Assembly: GCA_039927815.1 (NCBI GenBank)
Contig: JBDSUJ010000034.1
Span: 1 to 64,000 of the forward strand
Reading direction: 5' to 3'
DNA length: 64,000 nt
DNA from: Croceibacterium_A sp039927815
Lineage (GTDB): Bacteria; Pseudomonadota; Alphaproteobacteria; Sphingomonadales; Sphingomonadaceae
Below, piece by piece: positions 8,555-17,554 of the stretch. The notes under the pieces are model-generated. The model worked only from the letters and a program-made list of their open reading frames with translations. It was not told where the DNA came from and ran no database searches. The first letter of the stretch is position 1, and each line of letters opens with the position of its first letter. Position numbers and translations under genes: made by a program.

Positions 8555-10516
8555 TCAGAAGGCAACGTGCGCCCCCGCGGTTACCGAATGGATCCGGCGA
8601 TCATCACCGAACTGACCCTGGTAATCGATCGCGAACGACACTGGACCGCCGTCCGAAATATTGAGCGAGGCGCCGGCGTCGTAGTAGTTCCGCTCGAACG
8701 GTGAGACCGTGAAGGGGAACGCCGATGTTCCGAGTGTGGGAGACAGGAAGTTCGCGCTGAACACCTGCGGATCTTTCATGAACTCGTGATACCAGCCGCC
8801 GCGGATCTCAGGGCGGACGATCATCCGGCCAGAGGCAAATTGCCCGCCGAGCCGCGCCCCCAGATGGCCGCGGAGCGATTCGTATTCCTGCGACGAAACG
8901 TTGAGCGCGGCGATCGAGCCGCCAGATTCGGAAAAGCCGTCGATCTGGACCTTGGCGTAGCGCACCGCGCCGAACGGTTCGAGAGTGACCCCGCCGAGAT
9001 TAAGGGAGGCGCCGACACTTCCGCCGCCCGCGACGATGTCGCCATTTGTCTGGCTAAACGGCGTTGCCGCGAACGTCCCGAAAGTAACGTCACGCTTCAG
9101 GTCGAAGCTGAGATCGGTGTAGCTGCCCCAGGCGTCGACGAACAACGGGCCGAACATCGCAGTTGCGTAAGCACCGCCGAACCAGCTTTCCAGTTCGCTA
9201 CGGACCACATTGGCCGACAGGCGCGGACGAACCAGGTTATAACCACCGAAAACGCCAATCGCGGTGCCGCCCCCCAGCCGATAATCGAGACCGCCGAGTA
9301 CGTGAGGGCCTTCGAACTGAACTTCAGGGCGATCGGCCGCTGCGTCAAACCGCCCGAACCTGTCGCCGGCGGCGAACCACGCGCCGATCCGGCCGTCCGG
9401 GTCAAGCGTGGTGGCGGCGCCATCGGGCATGACGCCATTGCCGCGTAAGGTGTGGGTGTAACCGAGCACGGTGTTTTCAGTGACTTCGACTGGATTGAGG
9501 GCCAGTTCGCCCAAGGTCGAAAACGCCGCCGGCGACAGGGCGGTCAGGGCCGCTGACTGAGCCCCAGGCGTCGCGTAAAGGGCATCAATCGAATTGAACA
9601 AGCCCAATGTGGCTGCGGTCGGGATTCCGACGAATTGATCGAGTTGACCGCCAACCGCGGTCTGGTTGGCGGTGCCGCCCATCGTCGCGAATGGATCGAG
9701 TGAGATGGCCAGGCCTTCATACAGCGTATTGCCGCCCAGCGCGCCGATCAGGGTCGCGCTGCCGGTCGTCAGGTTGATGCGATACAGCGATGTCACCCGG
9801 GTAGTCGGATTGGTCAAAGTCGCCAAGGCGGTGCCGTCACGCCCGATGTCGAACCCGACATTTCCGAGCGTGGTGACGCCGGTCGGGCCGACCGAGAACA
9901 GGGTCCCGGTGTTCGGGCTGGTGGTTGCGTTGCCTTGCGTGGCCAGCTGAGCCGGGGCCAAAGCGCCCCGGGTATCGATCACAAACAGTGTCGTGCTGGT
10001 CGCGCCCGCAACGGGGTTGGTGTAGGCCGCGCCCGCGACGTTGACGATGGCACCTGCGAGAGGGTCGCCGGCGGCATAAGCAAGCGTCCCGTCGTAAGCC
10101 GCAAGCGCGCCCGTGTCTGGGTTAAGGCGAAAATCCTGCCGAGTCTGCGTGTCGACCCGAATGCGGTCGACGGTCGGGTTGAAGTCGAATGCGATGCCGC
10201 CGATCGTGGGGTTCGCCGTGGGCCCGACCTTGGTGGCCACACCGGTACGCGTGTCGATGACATAAACCGTTCCGACGTTGCTGATCCCGTACAGAACGCG
10301 TGGCGCAGCGGGGCGAAAGTCGATCGCCGCGAGGCTGGTGAGCGGGTCCAGACCGGTCACCGTGACGGTAGATGTTATCGTCCCCGGGCTTGCCGCATTT
10401 ACAGTGACAATTTTATTGCCACCCGAAATTGTCTTGACCGACTGCGCATCGGCGCTGCCCGAAAACGCCAACGCCATCGCCCCGGTTGCAGTCGCAACAA
10501 GCCAACTTGACTTCAT
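8555..10516 (-). CDS. DUF4394 passenger-autotransporter fusion protein
   Basis: About 653 residues from ATG 10516, with an AGGTGGGG Shine-Dalgarno just upstream. The signal peptide ends near residue 25 (SADAQ). Residues about 45-290 form a DUF4394 domain with repeated blades such as VLYGISNVGTVYVIDTRTG and FNPTVDRIRVDTQT, likely propeller-like. The last ~270 residues form an outer-membrane autotransporter barrel with alternating aromatic strands, ending in Phe (HSVTAGAHVAF). It should export its own passenger to the cell surface without a dedicated partner. Function of the passenger is unknown. Confidence 0.85.
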   Translation of the reverse strand: MKSSWLVATATGAMALAFSGSADAQSVKTISGGNKIVTVNAASPGTITSTVTVTGLDPLTSLAAIDFRPAAPRVLYGISNVGTVYVIDTRTGVATKVGPTANPTIGGIAFDFNPTVDRIRVDTQTRQDFRLNPDTGALAAYDGTLAYAAGDPLAGAIVNVAGAAYTNPVAGATSTTLFVIDTRGALAPAQLATQGNATTSPNTGTLFSVGPTGVTTLGNVGFDIGRDGTALATLTNPTTRVTSLYRINLTTGSATLIGALGGNTLYEGLAISLDPFATMGGTANQTAVGGQLDQFVGIPTAATLGLFNSIDALYATPGAQSAALTALSPAAFSTLGELALNPVEVTENTVLGYTHTLRGNGVMPDGAATTLDPDGRIGAWFAAGDRFGRFDAAADRPEVQFEGPHVLGGLDYRLGGGTAIGVFGGYNLVRPRLSANVVRSELESWFGGAYATAMFGPLFVDAWGSYTDLSFDLKRDVTFGTFAATPFSQTNGDIVAGGGSVGASLNLGGVTLEPFGAVRYAKVQIDGFSESGGSIAALNVSSQEYESLRGHLGARLGGQFASGRMIVRPEIRGGWYHEFMKDPQVFSANFLSPTLGTSAFPFTVSPFERNYYDAGASLNISDGGPVSFAIDYQGQFGDDRRIHSVTAGAHVAF

Positions 10517-10679
10517 GATATTCCCCACCTGTTTAACGCATGCGGGAGCGACCCGCACGTCGTGTGCATAGGGTTATACGTCTCCCCGTCGGCAGCGGAT
10601 GCATCAGCATGAAAATAAAGTTGCCGCGCTTGATTTAATTTTGCTTTTAAAGAAGTCGAAGCTGCCGCTAGTGGGCAAA

Positions 10680-11465
10680 ATGACACCACCCGACACGCTG
10701 CTATTTGGACTTCCGCTCGCGTATTCGATGACATTAGGGATTGTCATCGGCCTCGTCATCGGCAGTTACTTAGCGACAACTTATGCAAGATGGCCCCGCA
10801 GCCAACGCACCAGCGGCGCGACGCGGTCGGCATGCGACACCTGCCATCGAAAACTTCGCTGGTACGAATTGGTTCCGGTGATTTCGTGGCTGACGTTGCG
10901 CGGGCGCTGCCTGCGGTGTCACGCACCCATTCCCGGGGTTTATTCGGCGATTGAGGCGCTGTGCGCAATTCTTGGAGCGGCGACGTTCGCCATGGGACAG
11001 CCTACGCTGGCGCCGTTCGTGTGGATGCTGGTTGCCCTGGCTTTTTTCGACGCGCGGCTGTTGTGGTTGCCTAATCGGCTGGTGGCAGCGTTGGCGTTGG
11101 CGGCTTTGCTGGCGCCTATGCCCGAGCCCAGCGTAAGCCTCACTTGGCGCCTGGCGGCCGGCGTGGGCGCTGCTGCGGGTCTGTGGCTGATCGCGGCCTC
11201 CTATCGGCGATGGCGCGGACGCAACGGGCTGGGCGGCGGAGACATCAAGCTGCTCGGCGCGATTGGTCTGTGGTGTGGGCCGATGCACTTACCAGCCATC
11301 GTGCTGCTGGCGTGCGGCACGGGCCTTGCCGATGCCGCTGGGCGGGTGGCTCGCGGCGCCGATGCGAGGACACTGCGCCTCCCCTTGGGGACCTATCTCG
11401 CCGGTGCGACGATTTTGTTGGCCGTTGTGAAACCGATCGGGGTTCGAGTCATTGAATGGGCTTGA
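10680..11465 (+). CDS. gspO: Prepilin peptidase (GspO/PilD family)
   Basis: Polytopic inner-membrane aspartyl protease that cleaves and N-methylates prepilins; it would process GspJ and GspK and the missing pseudopilins. Visible features are the N-terminal GLVIGSYLATTYARWP, the cytoplasmic zinc motif CDTCHRKLRWYELVPVISW with a second pair CLRC, the first catalytic Asp in FFDARLLWLPN and the second in GLGGGDIKLLG. About 261 residues from ATG 10680; a 27-codon longer frame from 10599 lacks the expected N-terminal pattern, and ATG 10728 is a shorter alternative. It is separated from the other T2SS genes by about 5 kb. Confidence 0.9.
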   Translation: MTPPDTLLFGLPLAYSMTLGIVIGLVIGSYLATTYARWPRSQRTSGATRSACDTCHRKLRWYELVPVISWLTLRGRCLRCHAPIPGVYSAIEALCAILGAATFAMGQPTLAPFVWMLVALAFFDARLLWLPNRLVAALALAALLAPMPEPSVSLTWRLAAGVGAAAGLWLIAASYRRWRGRNGLGGGDIKLLGAIGLWCGPMHLPAIVLLACGTGLADAAGRVARGADARTLRLPLGTYLAGATILLAVVKPIGVRVIEWA

Positions 11466-11612
11466 TACAAAATATTACCAGCAGGGGGCAGGATGGTTCG
11501 GCATTACAGAAATCAATTCCGCGCGCCCGGTGTCTCGGGTTTCGCCTGGCGTCTTGGCGCCTGGCCGCAATTTCGGTGACTCTGTCCTCAAATCACGGGC
11601 GCGACAGCGGCG

Positions 11613-12188
11613 GTGGGTGATAATCAAGCCTTGTCCCACCGATCGGACCACGAGAGGCTTGCAGAAGACCTCCAGCAGGTCGGGGACCGTGAATTGCACG
11701 CGCTTCATCGCGTCTATAAGGCGACCTCACGGAACCTGTTTGCGATTTGCATGCGGGTAACGCGAAACCGTGAGACCGCCGAAGACGTATTGCAGGAAGT
11801 GTACATCAAAATCTGGAACCGAGCTGCCGGCTATGATCGCGCGCGGGCTCACCCGCTGGTCTGGCTGTCGGCGATCGCTCGCAATAGCGCGATCGACGCG
11901 GTTCGCGCCCAAGGTCGGCACCAATCGCAGGACCTCTCAAGCGTACCGGAACTGGTGGACGACTCTGCCCCCGTGGATGAAGACATGGTGGCCCGCGAGC
12001 AAGAGCAGCGGGCGCTATCGATGCTGGACGAGCTTGCTCCCGATCAACAGGAACATATCAAGGCTCTCTACTTTCACGGTATGACCTACGGGGAATTGGC
12101 TAACCAGGAAGGTGTTCCTCTCGGCACTATCAAGAGCCGCGTGCGCCGCGGCCTGATCCTGTTGAACGAACGGTGGGCCAATGACTGA
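11613..12188 (+). CDS. ECF-family RNA polymerase sigma factor
   Basis: 191 residues with sigma region 2 (FAICMRVTRNRETAEDVLQE, about residues 45-65) and region 4 (GMTYGELANQEGVPLGTIKS, about 155-175), the two-domain ECF layout. The start is GTG at 11613. It overlaps the anti-sigma gene by 8 bases, the standard sigma/anti-sigma arrangement. Sequence style (region 2 DVLQEVYIKIWNRA, RskA-type partner) resembles SigK-like groups. Candidate targets are the divergent autotransporter, TonB-like and DUF4331 genes, by proximity only. Confidence 0.93.
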   Translation: MGDNQALSHRSDHERLAEDLQQVGDRELHALHRVYKATSRNLFAICMRVTRNRETAEDVLQEVYIKIWNRAAGYDRARAHPLVWLSAIARNSAIDAVRAQGRHQSQDLSSVPELVDDSAPVDEDMVAREQEQRALSMLDELAPDQQEHIKALYFHGMTYGELANQEGVPLGTIKSRVRRGLILLNERWAND

Positions 12189-12966
12189 CGAGTCTTTGCC
12201 CCCCGAAGAGCAGGAAGCCCTGGCAGCAGAGTTGGCACTGGGATTGCTCGAAGGTGAGGAGCGCGCGGGCGCCCTACGGCGGCAAATGGCTGATACGACG
12301 TTCGCGGCCGATGTGGCGCGTTGGGAGCAGGAGATCGCGCGCTGGATCGAAGAGCTTCCGGCCGAACAGCCGAGCGACGATCACTGGCGGCGGATTGAAC
12401 GGGCGCTCGTCACCGGAAATGACAACGATGCCGGGTCCGTCAGGGCCTCCTCTTCGGGCGCGGGATGGAAATGGGGCACGCTTGCCGCGTCGTTGGCCGC
12501 AGTCGTGTTTGCGACGCTGTGGGCCGTGCGCGAGCCGCTCGATGCACCGGCGCAGCACGGGCCGATCGTGGCATCGGCTGGAGGCGTGATCCTTGATCGG
12601 AGTGGGCCGCCACAGGTCACGCCGCTAGCGGTCGGCGACCTCCGTGTCGGGCGCGCCGACGTCAATCAGGACAAGCTGCTGATCCAGGCCGCCTACGACC
12701 GTCGCAACGGTGTGTTGCTGCTCCGCCTTGGCGACATTGGCGATTCGACCCGCGTGCCCGAACTGTGGCTGATTGCGGACTCGGTGCCACGCTCATTAGG
12801 GTTTTTCATGCCCGGGGCCGCAGTGAAGACCACGCTGGATGCGCGCGACCGGCGCGCGCTTGAAAACGGCGCGGTGATCGCGGTCACCTTGGAGGCGCCG
12901 AGCGACAAGCCGCATGACAAGCCAGCAGGCCCGGTGCTGGGCAAAGTGGAGCTGTCCGCAATCTGA
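12181..12966 (+). CDS. Membrane anti-sigma factor (RskA-like)
   Basis: 261 residues: a cytoplasmic N-terminal anti-sigma domain (residues 1-75, ELALGLLEGEERAGALRR and VARWEQEIARWIEELP), one membrane segment at 97-116, and a periplasmic RskA C-terminal domain with VPELWLIADSVPRSLGFF and ALENGAVIAVTLE. It should hold the sigma factor encoded just upstream (8-base overlap) and release it on an envelope signal, usually through proteolysis. Confidence 0.92.
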   Translation: MTDESLPPEEQEALAAELALGLLEGEERAGALRRQMADTTFAADVARWEQEIARWIEELPAEQPSDDHWRRIERALVTGNDNDAGSVRASSSGAGWKWGTLAASLAAVVFATLWAVREPLDAPAQHGPIVASAGGVILDRSGPPQVTPLAVGDLRVGRADVNQDKLLIQAAYDRRNGVLLLRLGDIGDSTRVPELWLIADSVPRSLGFFMPGAAVKTTLDARDRRALENGAVIAVTLEAPSDKPHDKPAGPVLGKVELSAI

Positions 12967-12986
12967 CGGCCTACAGCCGCGGTAAA

Positions 12987-13001
12987 GGCTCCGGGCGAGC
13001 C
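12987..13001. terminator. Weak hairpin between convergent genes
   Basis: GGCTC-CGGGC-GAGCC, a 5-bp stem and 5-base loop, lies in the 41-base gap between the convergent anti-sigma and DUF6152 genes. No T run follows; a terminator function is tentative. Confidence 0.25.
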
Positions 13002-13007
13002 CTGGCT

Positions 13008-13373
13008 CTACTTGTTTTCGAGAGTGGTCTTGTCGGCCAGGACGACTCTCACCAGTGAACCGCCTAACTTTCCGTTTATCAGCGGATGATAAGTCACGGT
13101 GACTTGGTCGCCGGGCTTCAGCGACGAGCGGCGCCACCCGCCATGAACGAGGTTGTTGGGGCTGGTCATCTCGATGGCGAAGTTGCGTTTGGTGCCGCGA
13201 GTGTCAGCGACATCAACATGCATCCATGAATGCGGGTTGGTCCACTTGAAGTCGGTCACTACGGCTGCCGTGGTGACATCCTTCTTCATGTCGAACATGG
13301 CGAAGCTATGGTGCGCCAACGCCGCGCTCGAGGAGGCGGCCAGGATCAGGGTCACGACTGTCTTGCTGTGCAT
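13008..13373 (-). CDS. DUF6152 family exported protein (copy 1)
   Basis: 121 residues. A signal peptide ending SSAALA is followed by the family signature AHHSFAMFD, then FKWTNPHSWMHVDV and a basic GWRRSSLKPGDQVTV loop. Secreted, small beta-rich domain; function unknown. The N-terminal His pair of the mature protein and the NPH motif could bind a metal, which is inference. It lies 12 bases after the paralogue at 13386-13802, an apparent tandem duplication with diverged sequence. Confidence 0.85.
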   Translation of the reverse strand: MHSKTVVTLILAASSSAALAHHSFAMFDMKKDVTTAAVVTDFKWTNPHSWMHVDVADTRGTKRNFAIEMTSPNNLVHGGWRRSSLKPGDQVTVTYHPLINGKLGGSLVRVVLADKTTLENK

Positions 13374-13385
13374 GGTCTGCGCTCC

Positions 13386-13802
13386 TCAGTTCGTGGTCGG
13401 GACGTTGATCGGGCCGGTGCCGGTACGGATGTCGCCCAGCACGCGGCCGTCCGCCATCGTCACGTTCTTAAATAAGCCGCCCTTCTTGCCGCTCCGCAGT
13501 GGATTGAGGACCAGCGTCACCTTGTCGCCGGCTTTCAGAGACGAGCGGCGCCACCCTTGCCGCGTGAGATTGTTCGGGCTGTTCAGCTCGACGCTCCAGC
13601 GCACTGGGGGTCCGCTTGCACCGGCGACGTCGAGTTCGATGAAAGCGTGCGGGTTGGTCCACTGGAATTGAACAACCTGGCCTTTGAGGGTGACGGCTTT
13701 GGCCTGGTCGAACATGGCGAAGCTGTGGTGGGCGCTGGCCGGGGCGGCACTGGTCACCGCCACCAGGGCGGCTCCGGCGATAATGGGGTTCCAAAAGCTC
13801 AC
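13386..13802 (-). CDS. DUF6152 family exported protein (copy 2)
   Basis: 138 residues with a signal peptide ending PASA and mature N-terminus HHSFAMFDQ. Shared blocks with its tandem neighbour are QWTNPHAFIELDV, SPNNLTRQGWRRSSLKAGD and the C-terminal strand. The last ~15 residues (DIRTGTGPINVPTTN) are an extension absent from copy 1. It follows the 296-residue exported protein by 15 bases, so the three genes probably form one operon divergent from TonB receptor 1. Confidence 0.85.
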   Translation of the reverse strand: MSFWNPIIAGAALVAVTSAAPASAHHSFAMFDQAKAVTLKGQVVQFQWTNPHAFIELDVAGASGPPVRWSVELNSPNNLTRQGWRRSSLKAGDKVTLVLNPLRSGKKGGLFKNVTMADGRVLGDIRTGTGPINVPTTN

Positions 13803-13817
13803 GTCAGGTCCTTTCGC

Positions 13818-14708
13818 TCATTTCGTCTTTGCGCGCTCGTCCAGCGTCTGCTGACCGCGGTCGGTGCCGGGCAGGTTGGCATTGCGTGCCTCGGTACATT
13901 CGACCTCGCCAATGTCCGCTTCTGGCACTCGGTCCCACCGCTTGGTGTTGTGCCACTCCCCTTTCCAATTATCGGGGTCGGTCATGATATATTCGATTTC
14001 GAGGACCTGCCCCGCGTTGAGAAGCTTGATGCGCTCCACCATGTGAAACTTCTCGCCGACGGGCAGTCCCTGATCGATCCAGTGGTGATCGGTTTCAAAG
14101 CCCTGCGTGTCCACGATCAGCGTGTCGTCCTCCCAATGGCCGAGGGATTCGCCGTTGTACGTCGGAACATAGATGTCGGGATCGGTATGCGCGCGGCCGT
14201 CGAGGTAGATGGTGCGGAAACTGTTGGTGAAGCCGGCGGTCATGTAGATGGCCGTCGGTACCTGGACGAACATGATCGGCCACACGCGCGTCATGATCAT
14301 CGGCATGCCGGCGGGATAGCATTGGCCGATGCTGTCGCGGTAATTGACGCCGCGCGCGCGAGACGCCGCACCTTCGACGAGAGCTTTTTTTCCTGCGTCG
14401 TAAAACTCGGGATAAGGCGGCCCGAACATGAACTTGTTGAACCCGGCGCTCAGGTCGATGAACCAGGTTCCGGTCATGTCGAACGGCGGCTTGGGCCGCG
14501 GCTTGGCGAGGTTGGCCGGATCGAGTGCGCCCGCGAGGCCGGGATGGCGTTGCTGCATTACTTCGAGCTGTTCGGGCGGGATGGCGCGCGTTCTGTCTCG
14601 CTCCTGCGCGGCAACCGGCGCGACAGCCACCACGACCGCCGTCAGCGCCAGCCCGCAGTGGCGGGCACACCTCGTCAAATCGATGGCACCAATGGTCCTT
14701 TTTGTCAT
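13818..14708 (-). CDS. Exported protein associated with DUF6152 (unnamed family)
   Basis: 296 residues with a signal peptide ending APVAAQ. Recognisable elements are FDMTGTWFIDLS near the mature N-terminus, GQCYPAGMPMIM (a Cys-Pro segment), FRTIYLDGRAHTDPD and SLGHWEDDTLIVDTQGF. The last two also appear, as IFMDGRGHPGPD and SIGRWDGDELVVDTDHL, in the gene at 62698-63447, so both belong to one secreted family that travels with DUF6152. Enzymatic activity unknown. It is first in a three-gene operon, head to head with a TonB receptor. Confidence 0.7.
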   Translation of the reverse strand: MTKRTIGAIDLTRCARHCGLALTAVVVAVAPVAAQERDRTRAIPPEQLEVMQQRHPGLAGALDPANLAKPRPKPPFDMTGTWFIDLSAGFNKFMFGPPYPEFYDAGKKALVEGAASRARGVNYRDSIGQCYPAGMPMIMTRVWPIMFVQVPTAIYMTAGFTNSFRTIYLDGRAHTDPDIYVPTYNGESLGHWEDDTLIVDTQGFETDHHWIDQGLPVGEKFHMVERIKLLNAGQVLEIEYIMTDPDNWKGEWHNTKRWDRVPEADIGEVECTEARNANLPGTDRGQQTLDERAKTK

Positions 14709-14750
14709 CCCCGTAGCACTCCCGCCACCCGCCGTCGAATTCGATTCGGC

Positions 14751-14787
14751 ATAGTTGACATTGCAATTAGAATAGTTGACCTGTCAA
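14751..14787. promoter_or_regulatory. Operator-like repeats upstream of TonB receptor 1
   Basis: The 183-base divergent region holds a 9-base direct repeat ATAGTTGAC at 14751 and 14772, exactly 21 bases (two helical turns) apart. The second copy is the left arm of a perfect inverted repeat TTGAC-CT-GTCAA (14776-14787), and the palindrome ATTGCAAT lies between the copies. This is a plausible regulator site controlling both the receptor and the DUF6152 operon; the MarR protein encoded at 17555 is a candidate binder. Confidence 0.5.
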
Positions 14788-14891
14788 GAAAGTCAAGGCG
14801 AGTGAACGAACGCAAGTTCAGCCACATCGACCGATTGGGCGCTTCAATACACTGTTTAATAATAATAAATAATCGTGCGAGGGGGGAAGTT

Positions 14892-17492
14892 ATGACGACA
14901 CAGGGGGCGACGTCGGGATTTGGGCTGCAGGCGATTCGATCCACGGCGCTGATCGGTGCCGGCTGGCTCGCACTAGCGGCAAACGCCGCACACGGGCAGG
15001 CAGTCGCCCAACAGCCGCGGGCGACCGACGCCAACGCCGCCAAGGACGCCAACGGCACCAACGCCGAGAGCGATGACGGCACGCGGACCACGGACATCGT
15101 GGTGACCGCTGAACGCCGAGCGATGAACCTGCAGGATACGCCGCTCTCGATCCTGGCGGTGACGCAGGAGACGGTCGAGGCAAAGGGTATCCAGGATCTT
15201 CAGGACCTGTCGCACTTCACGCCGAACCTCAACATCACGCCGACGCGCGGCAACGGCACGGGTGCGGTCAACTTTACCATCCGAGGCATTTCAGGCGGCG
15301 GCGGCGCGGCAGGCGAGCGCGGCGTCGGCCTTTATGTCGACGGCATTTTCATGCCCCGCACCAGCGGCTCCGTGCTGCGCGTGCTCGATATCGACCGGAT
15401 CGAAGTGCTGCGGGGGCCGCAGGGCACCCTGTTCGGACGCAATTCGACCGGCGGCGCGATCCGAATCTTCAGCAAGCAACCGACCGATGTTCTCGAAGGC
15501 TCGCTGGAAGTCACCGGCGGAAATTTCGATCGTCGTGATGTTGTCGGCATGATCAACGTGCCGCTCGGCAATGGCTTCGCGGTGCGGGCGCAGGGCGCAT
15601 ACCTCAACAAGGGCGGCTTTGTCCGACGTGGTACCGAGATGCTCGGCGCCGAAAGGGATTATGTTGGCCGCATTCAGGTGGCGGGTGAGTTAACTCCTGA
15701 CCTAAAAATCACCGCAGGCTTTCTCTACAACAAGTCGGAAGCCAACGGTTCGCCGTTCGTGGTCCAGGAATTCGACTTGCGGCCTGGCATCGACGGGATC
15801 ATCCAGGGCAATTACGGCGGCTGGCTAAACGATGCCTTCAAGGCTGCGGGCCAAGCACCAATCGCGCCTTATAACGACCCCCGCTTTGTCAAGGGCCCGT
15901 ACGCGGCGTCGGACGTGTGCTTCCTCGATGATTTCGACCCCGATTACGACCCCGCCTGCAACCAGATCAACAATGATGACTACTGGCAGGCAGATTTGCG
16001 GATCGACTGGAAGCCGACCGACGATTTGAGTGTGCACTCGATCTCCGGTTACTCGAAGCTCAAGCATCGGGCGCAGAACGATCTGGAAATGATCGGCTTC
16101 GAACGACGCTATGACGACATCGATTCAAAGGTATTCTATCAGGAACTGCAGCTCAACGCGGCGCTGCTTAACAACGCGATCGATCTGGTTACCGGTGTGA
16201 CGTACTTCCACGAAGACAGCGCGGCGCCGAACAATTACGTTCTCAACCGGCGCGGCACCGCCACGTATCCGAGTAACAAGGGCAATCCGCCCAATTCAGA
16301 CGGCGGCCTGTACACGCGCACTATCAGCGACGTGTTCCAGACCTCGGATTCGTTCGGGCTATTCGGCAGCGCCACCTGGCACATCATCGACGGCCTCAAC
16401 CTGACGGGCGGCTTGCGTCAGGCGTGGGACCACAAGGACTATCGCCAGAACCGCTACCAACCGCCGACGACGCAGTTCCAGGGCCCCGACTTTGTCTTTC
16501 GGCCAGGAGTGACTTCGTCATCCGCATCGAAGAGTCAGTCGTTCCAGGCGCTCGATTATCGTGCGACGCTCGATTATCACTTCACGCCCGATATCATGGC
16601 CTATGCCACGGTATCCAAGGCGTACAAAGCAGGCTCCTTCAGCGCGACGCTACAGGGCTACACCCCACCCCCGGCCACGGCACCGCCAGGCACCTTGGGC
16701 ATCGGCGGCGACGCGAACCAGGACAGTATCGTCGCGACGCTGCCGAATGAAAAGGTCATCAATTACGAGGCGGGCGTACGCGCCACGCTGTTTGATCGCC
16801 GCCTGCGGATTAACCCGACCATCTTCAAGATGGAATGGAGCAACCGTCAGGCGGCCGTGCGCGTCAATTGCGGGACCGCGGGGACGGCGCTTGCTAACCT
16901 GGTCGCCGGCAGCGCCGCGTGCCCGGTCGGCTTCTTGCCACTTGTGCAGGACCAAGGCACCGCTAAGATCAAGGGCCTCGAGGTTGATGCGCAGCTCGTG
17001 CTGATCCCTGGGCTGACGCTGGACGGCAACCTGGGACTGACCGATTACAAGCTGACCAATGTTCCGGTCGTTGCGGCGGGCGCGTTCCCGATCGCTCACT
17101 TGTTCCCCGACATTCCTAAAATCAGCTACAGCCTGGGCTTCTCTTACGGCATCCATGAAGCCTTCGGGCGGGCAACGATGAGCGTGAACTACGCGTTCGT
17201 CGGCAAGCAATGGGTCTACCCCGACGACAATCCCGATTCGACCTACCGGCTCCCGTCCTATGGCCTGGTGAATGCGCGGTTCCAGATCGAACCGGCCAAC
17301 TTGCCGATCACTTTGACGATCGCAGCGAACAACCTGCTTGGCGAAGTTTACGCGACTTACGCCCAGCGGTTCGGCGGCGGGTTCTGGGATTCGGGCGCAG
17401 GTACGGGCATTGCAGCTCCGCCGCGCAATATGCTGAGCGTGGTTCGTGGCCGCCCGCGCGACCTGAGCCTGTCGCTGAAGTACAGCTTCTGA
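14892..17492 (+). CDS. TonB-dependent receptor 1
   Basis: Outer-membrane active importer, 866 residues from ATG 14892 (a purine-rich AGGGGGGAAG lies just upstream; the frame stays open far upstream but overlaps the divergent operon there). It has a signal peptide ending AAHGQ, TonB box DIVVTAERR, a plug domain with NFTIRGISG and LRGPQGTLFGRNSTGG, and a 22-strand barrel ending LSLSLKYSF. This subclass is expanded in sphingomonads for organic substrates as well as siderophores. It is flanked by the MarR gene (convergent) and the DUF6152 operon (divergent). Confidence 0.93.
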   Translation: MTTQGATSGFGLQAIRSTALIGAGWLALAANAAHGQAVAQQPRATDANAAKDANGTNAESDDGTRTTDIVVTAERRAMNLQDTPLSILAVTQETVEAKGIQDLQDLSHFTPNLNITPTRGNGTGAVNFTIRGISGGGGAAGERGVGLYVDGIFMPRTSGSVLRVLDIDRIEVLRGPQGTLFGRNSTGGAIRIFSKQPTDVLEGSLEVTGGNFDRRDVVGMINVPLGNGFAVRAQGAYLNKGGFVRRGTEMLGAERDYVGRIQVAGELTPDLKITAGFLYNKSEANGSPFVVQEFDLRPGIDGIIQGNYGGWLNDAFKAAGQAPIAPYNDPRFVKGPYAASDVCFLDDFDPDYDPACNQINNDDYWQADLRIDWKPTDDLSVHSISGYSKLKHRAQNDLEMIGFERRYDDIDSKVFYQELQLNAALLNNAIDLVTGVTYFHEDSAAPNNYVLNRRGTATYPSNKGNPPNSDGGLYTRTISDVFQTSDSFGLFGSATWHIIDGLNLTGGLRQAWDHKDYRQNRYQPPTTQFQGPDFVFRPGVTSSSASKSQSFQALDYRATLDYHFTPDIMAYATVSKAYKAGSFSATLQGYTPPPATAPPGTLGIGGDANQDSIVATLPNEKVINYEAGVRATLFDRRLRINPTIFKMEWSNRQAAVRVNCGTAGTALANLVAGSAACPVGFLPLVQDQGTAKIKGLEVDAQLVLIPGLTLDGNLGLTDYKLTNVPVVAAGAFPIAHLFPDIPKISYSLGFSYGIHEAFGRATMSVNYAFVGKQWVYPDDNPDSTYRLPSYGLVNARFQIEPANLPITLTIAANNLLGEVYATYAQRFGGGFWDSGAGTGIAAPPRNMLSVVRGRPRDLSLSLKYSF

Positions 17493-17554
17493 TCGATACG
17501 GAGGGTGATCTGCACGGTCCACCCCCCGGCGAAAGCATGGCAGAGTGCGACGAG

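Noticed and set aside
13557..14891. A 1335-base open frame upstream of TonB receptor 1 that would extend the receptor to 1311 residues
   Set aside because: It is antisense to two well-supported exported genes, lacks a signal peptide, and the true start at 14892 has a ribosome site and signal sequence.
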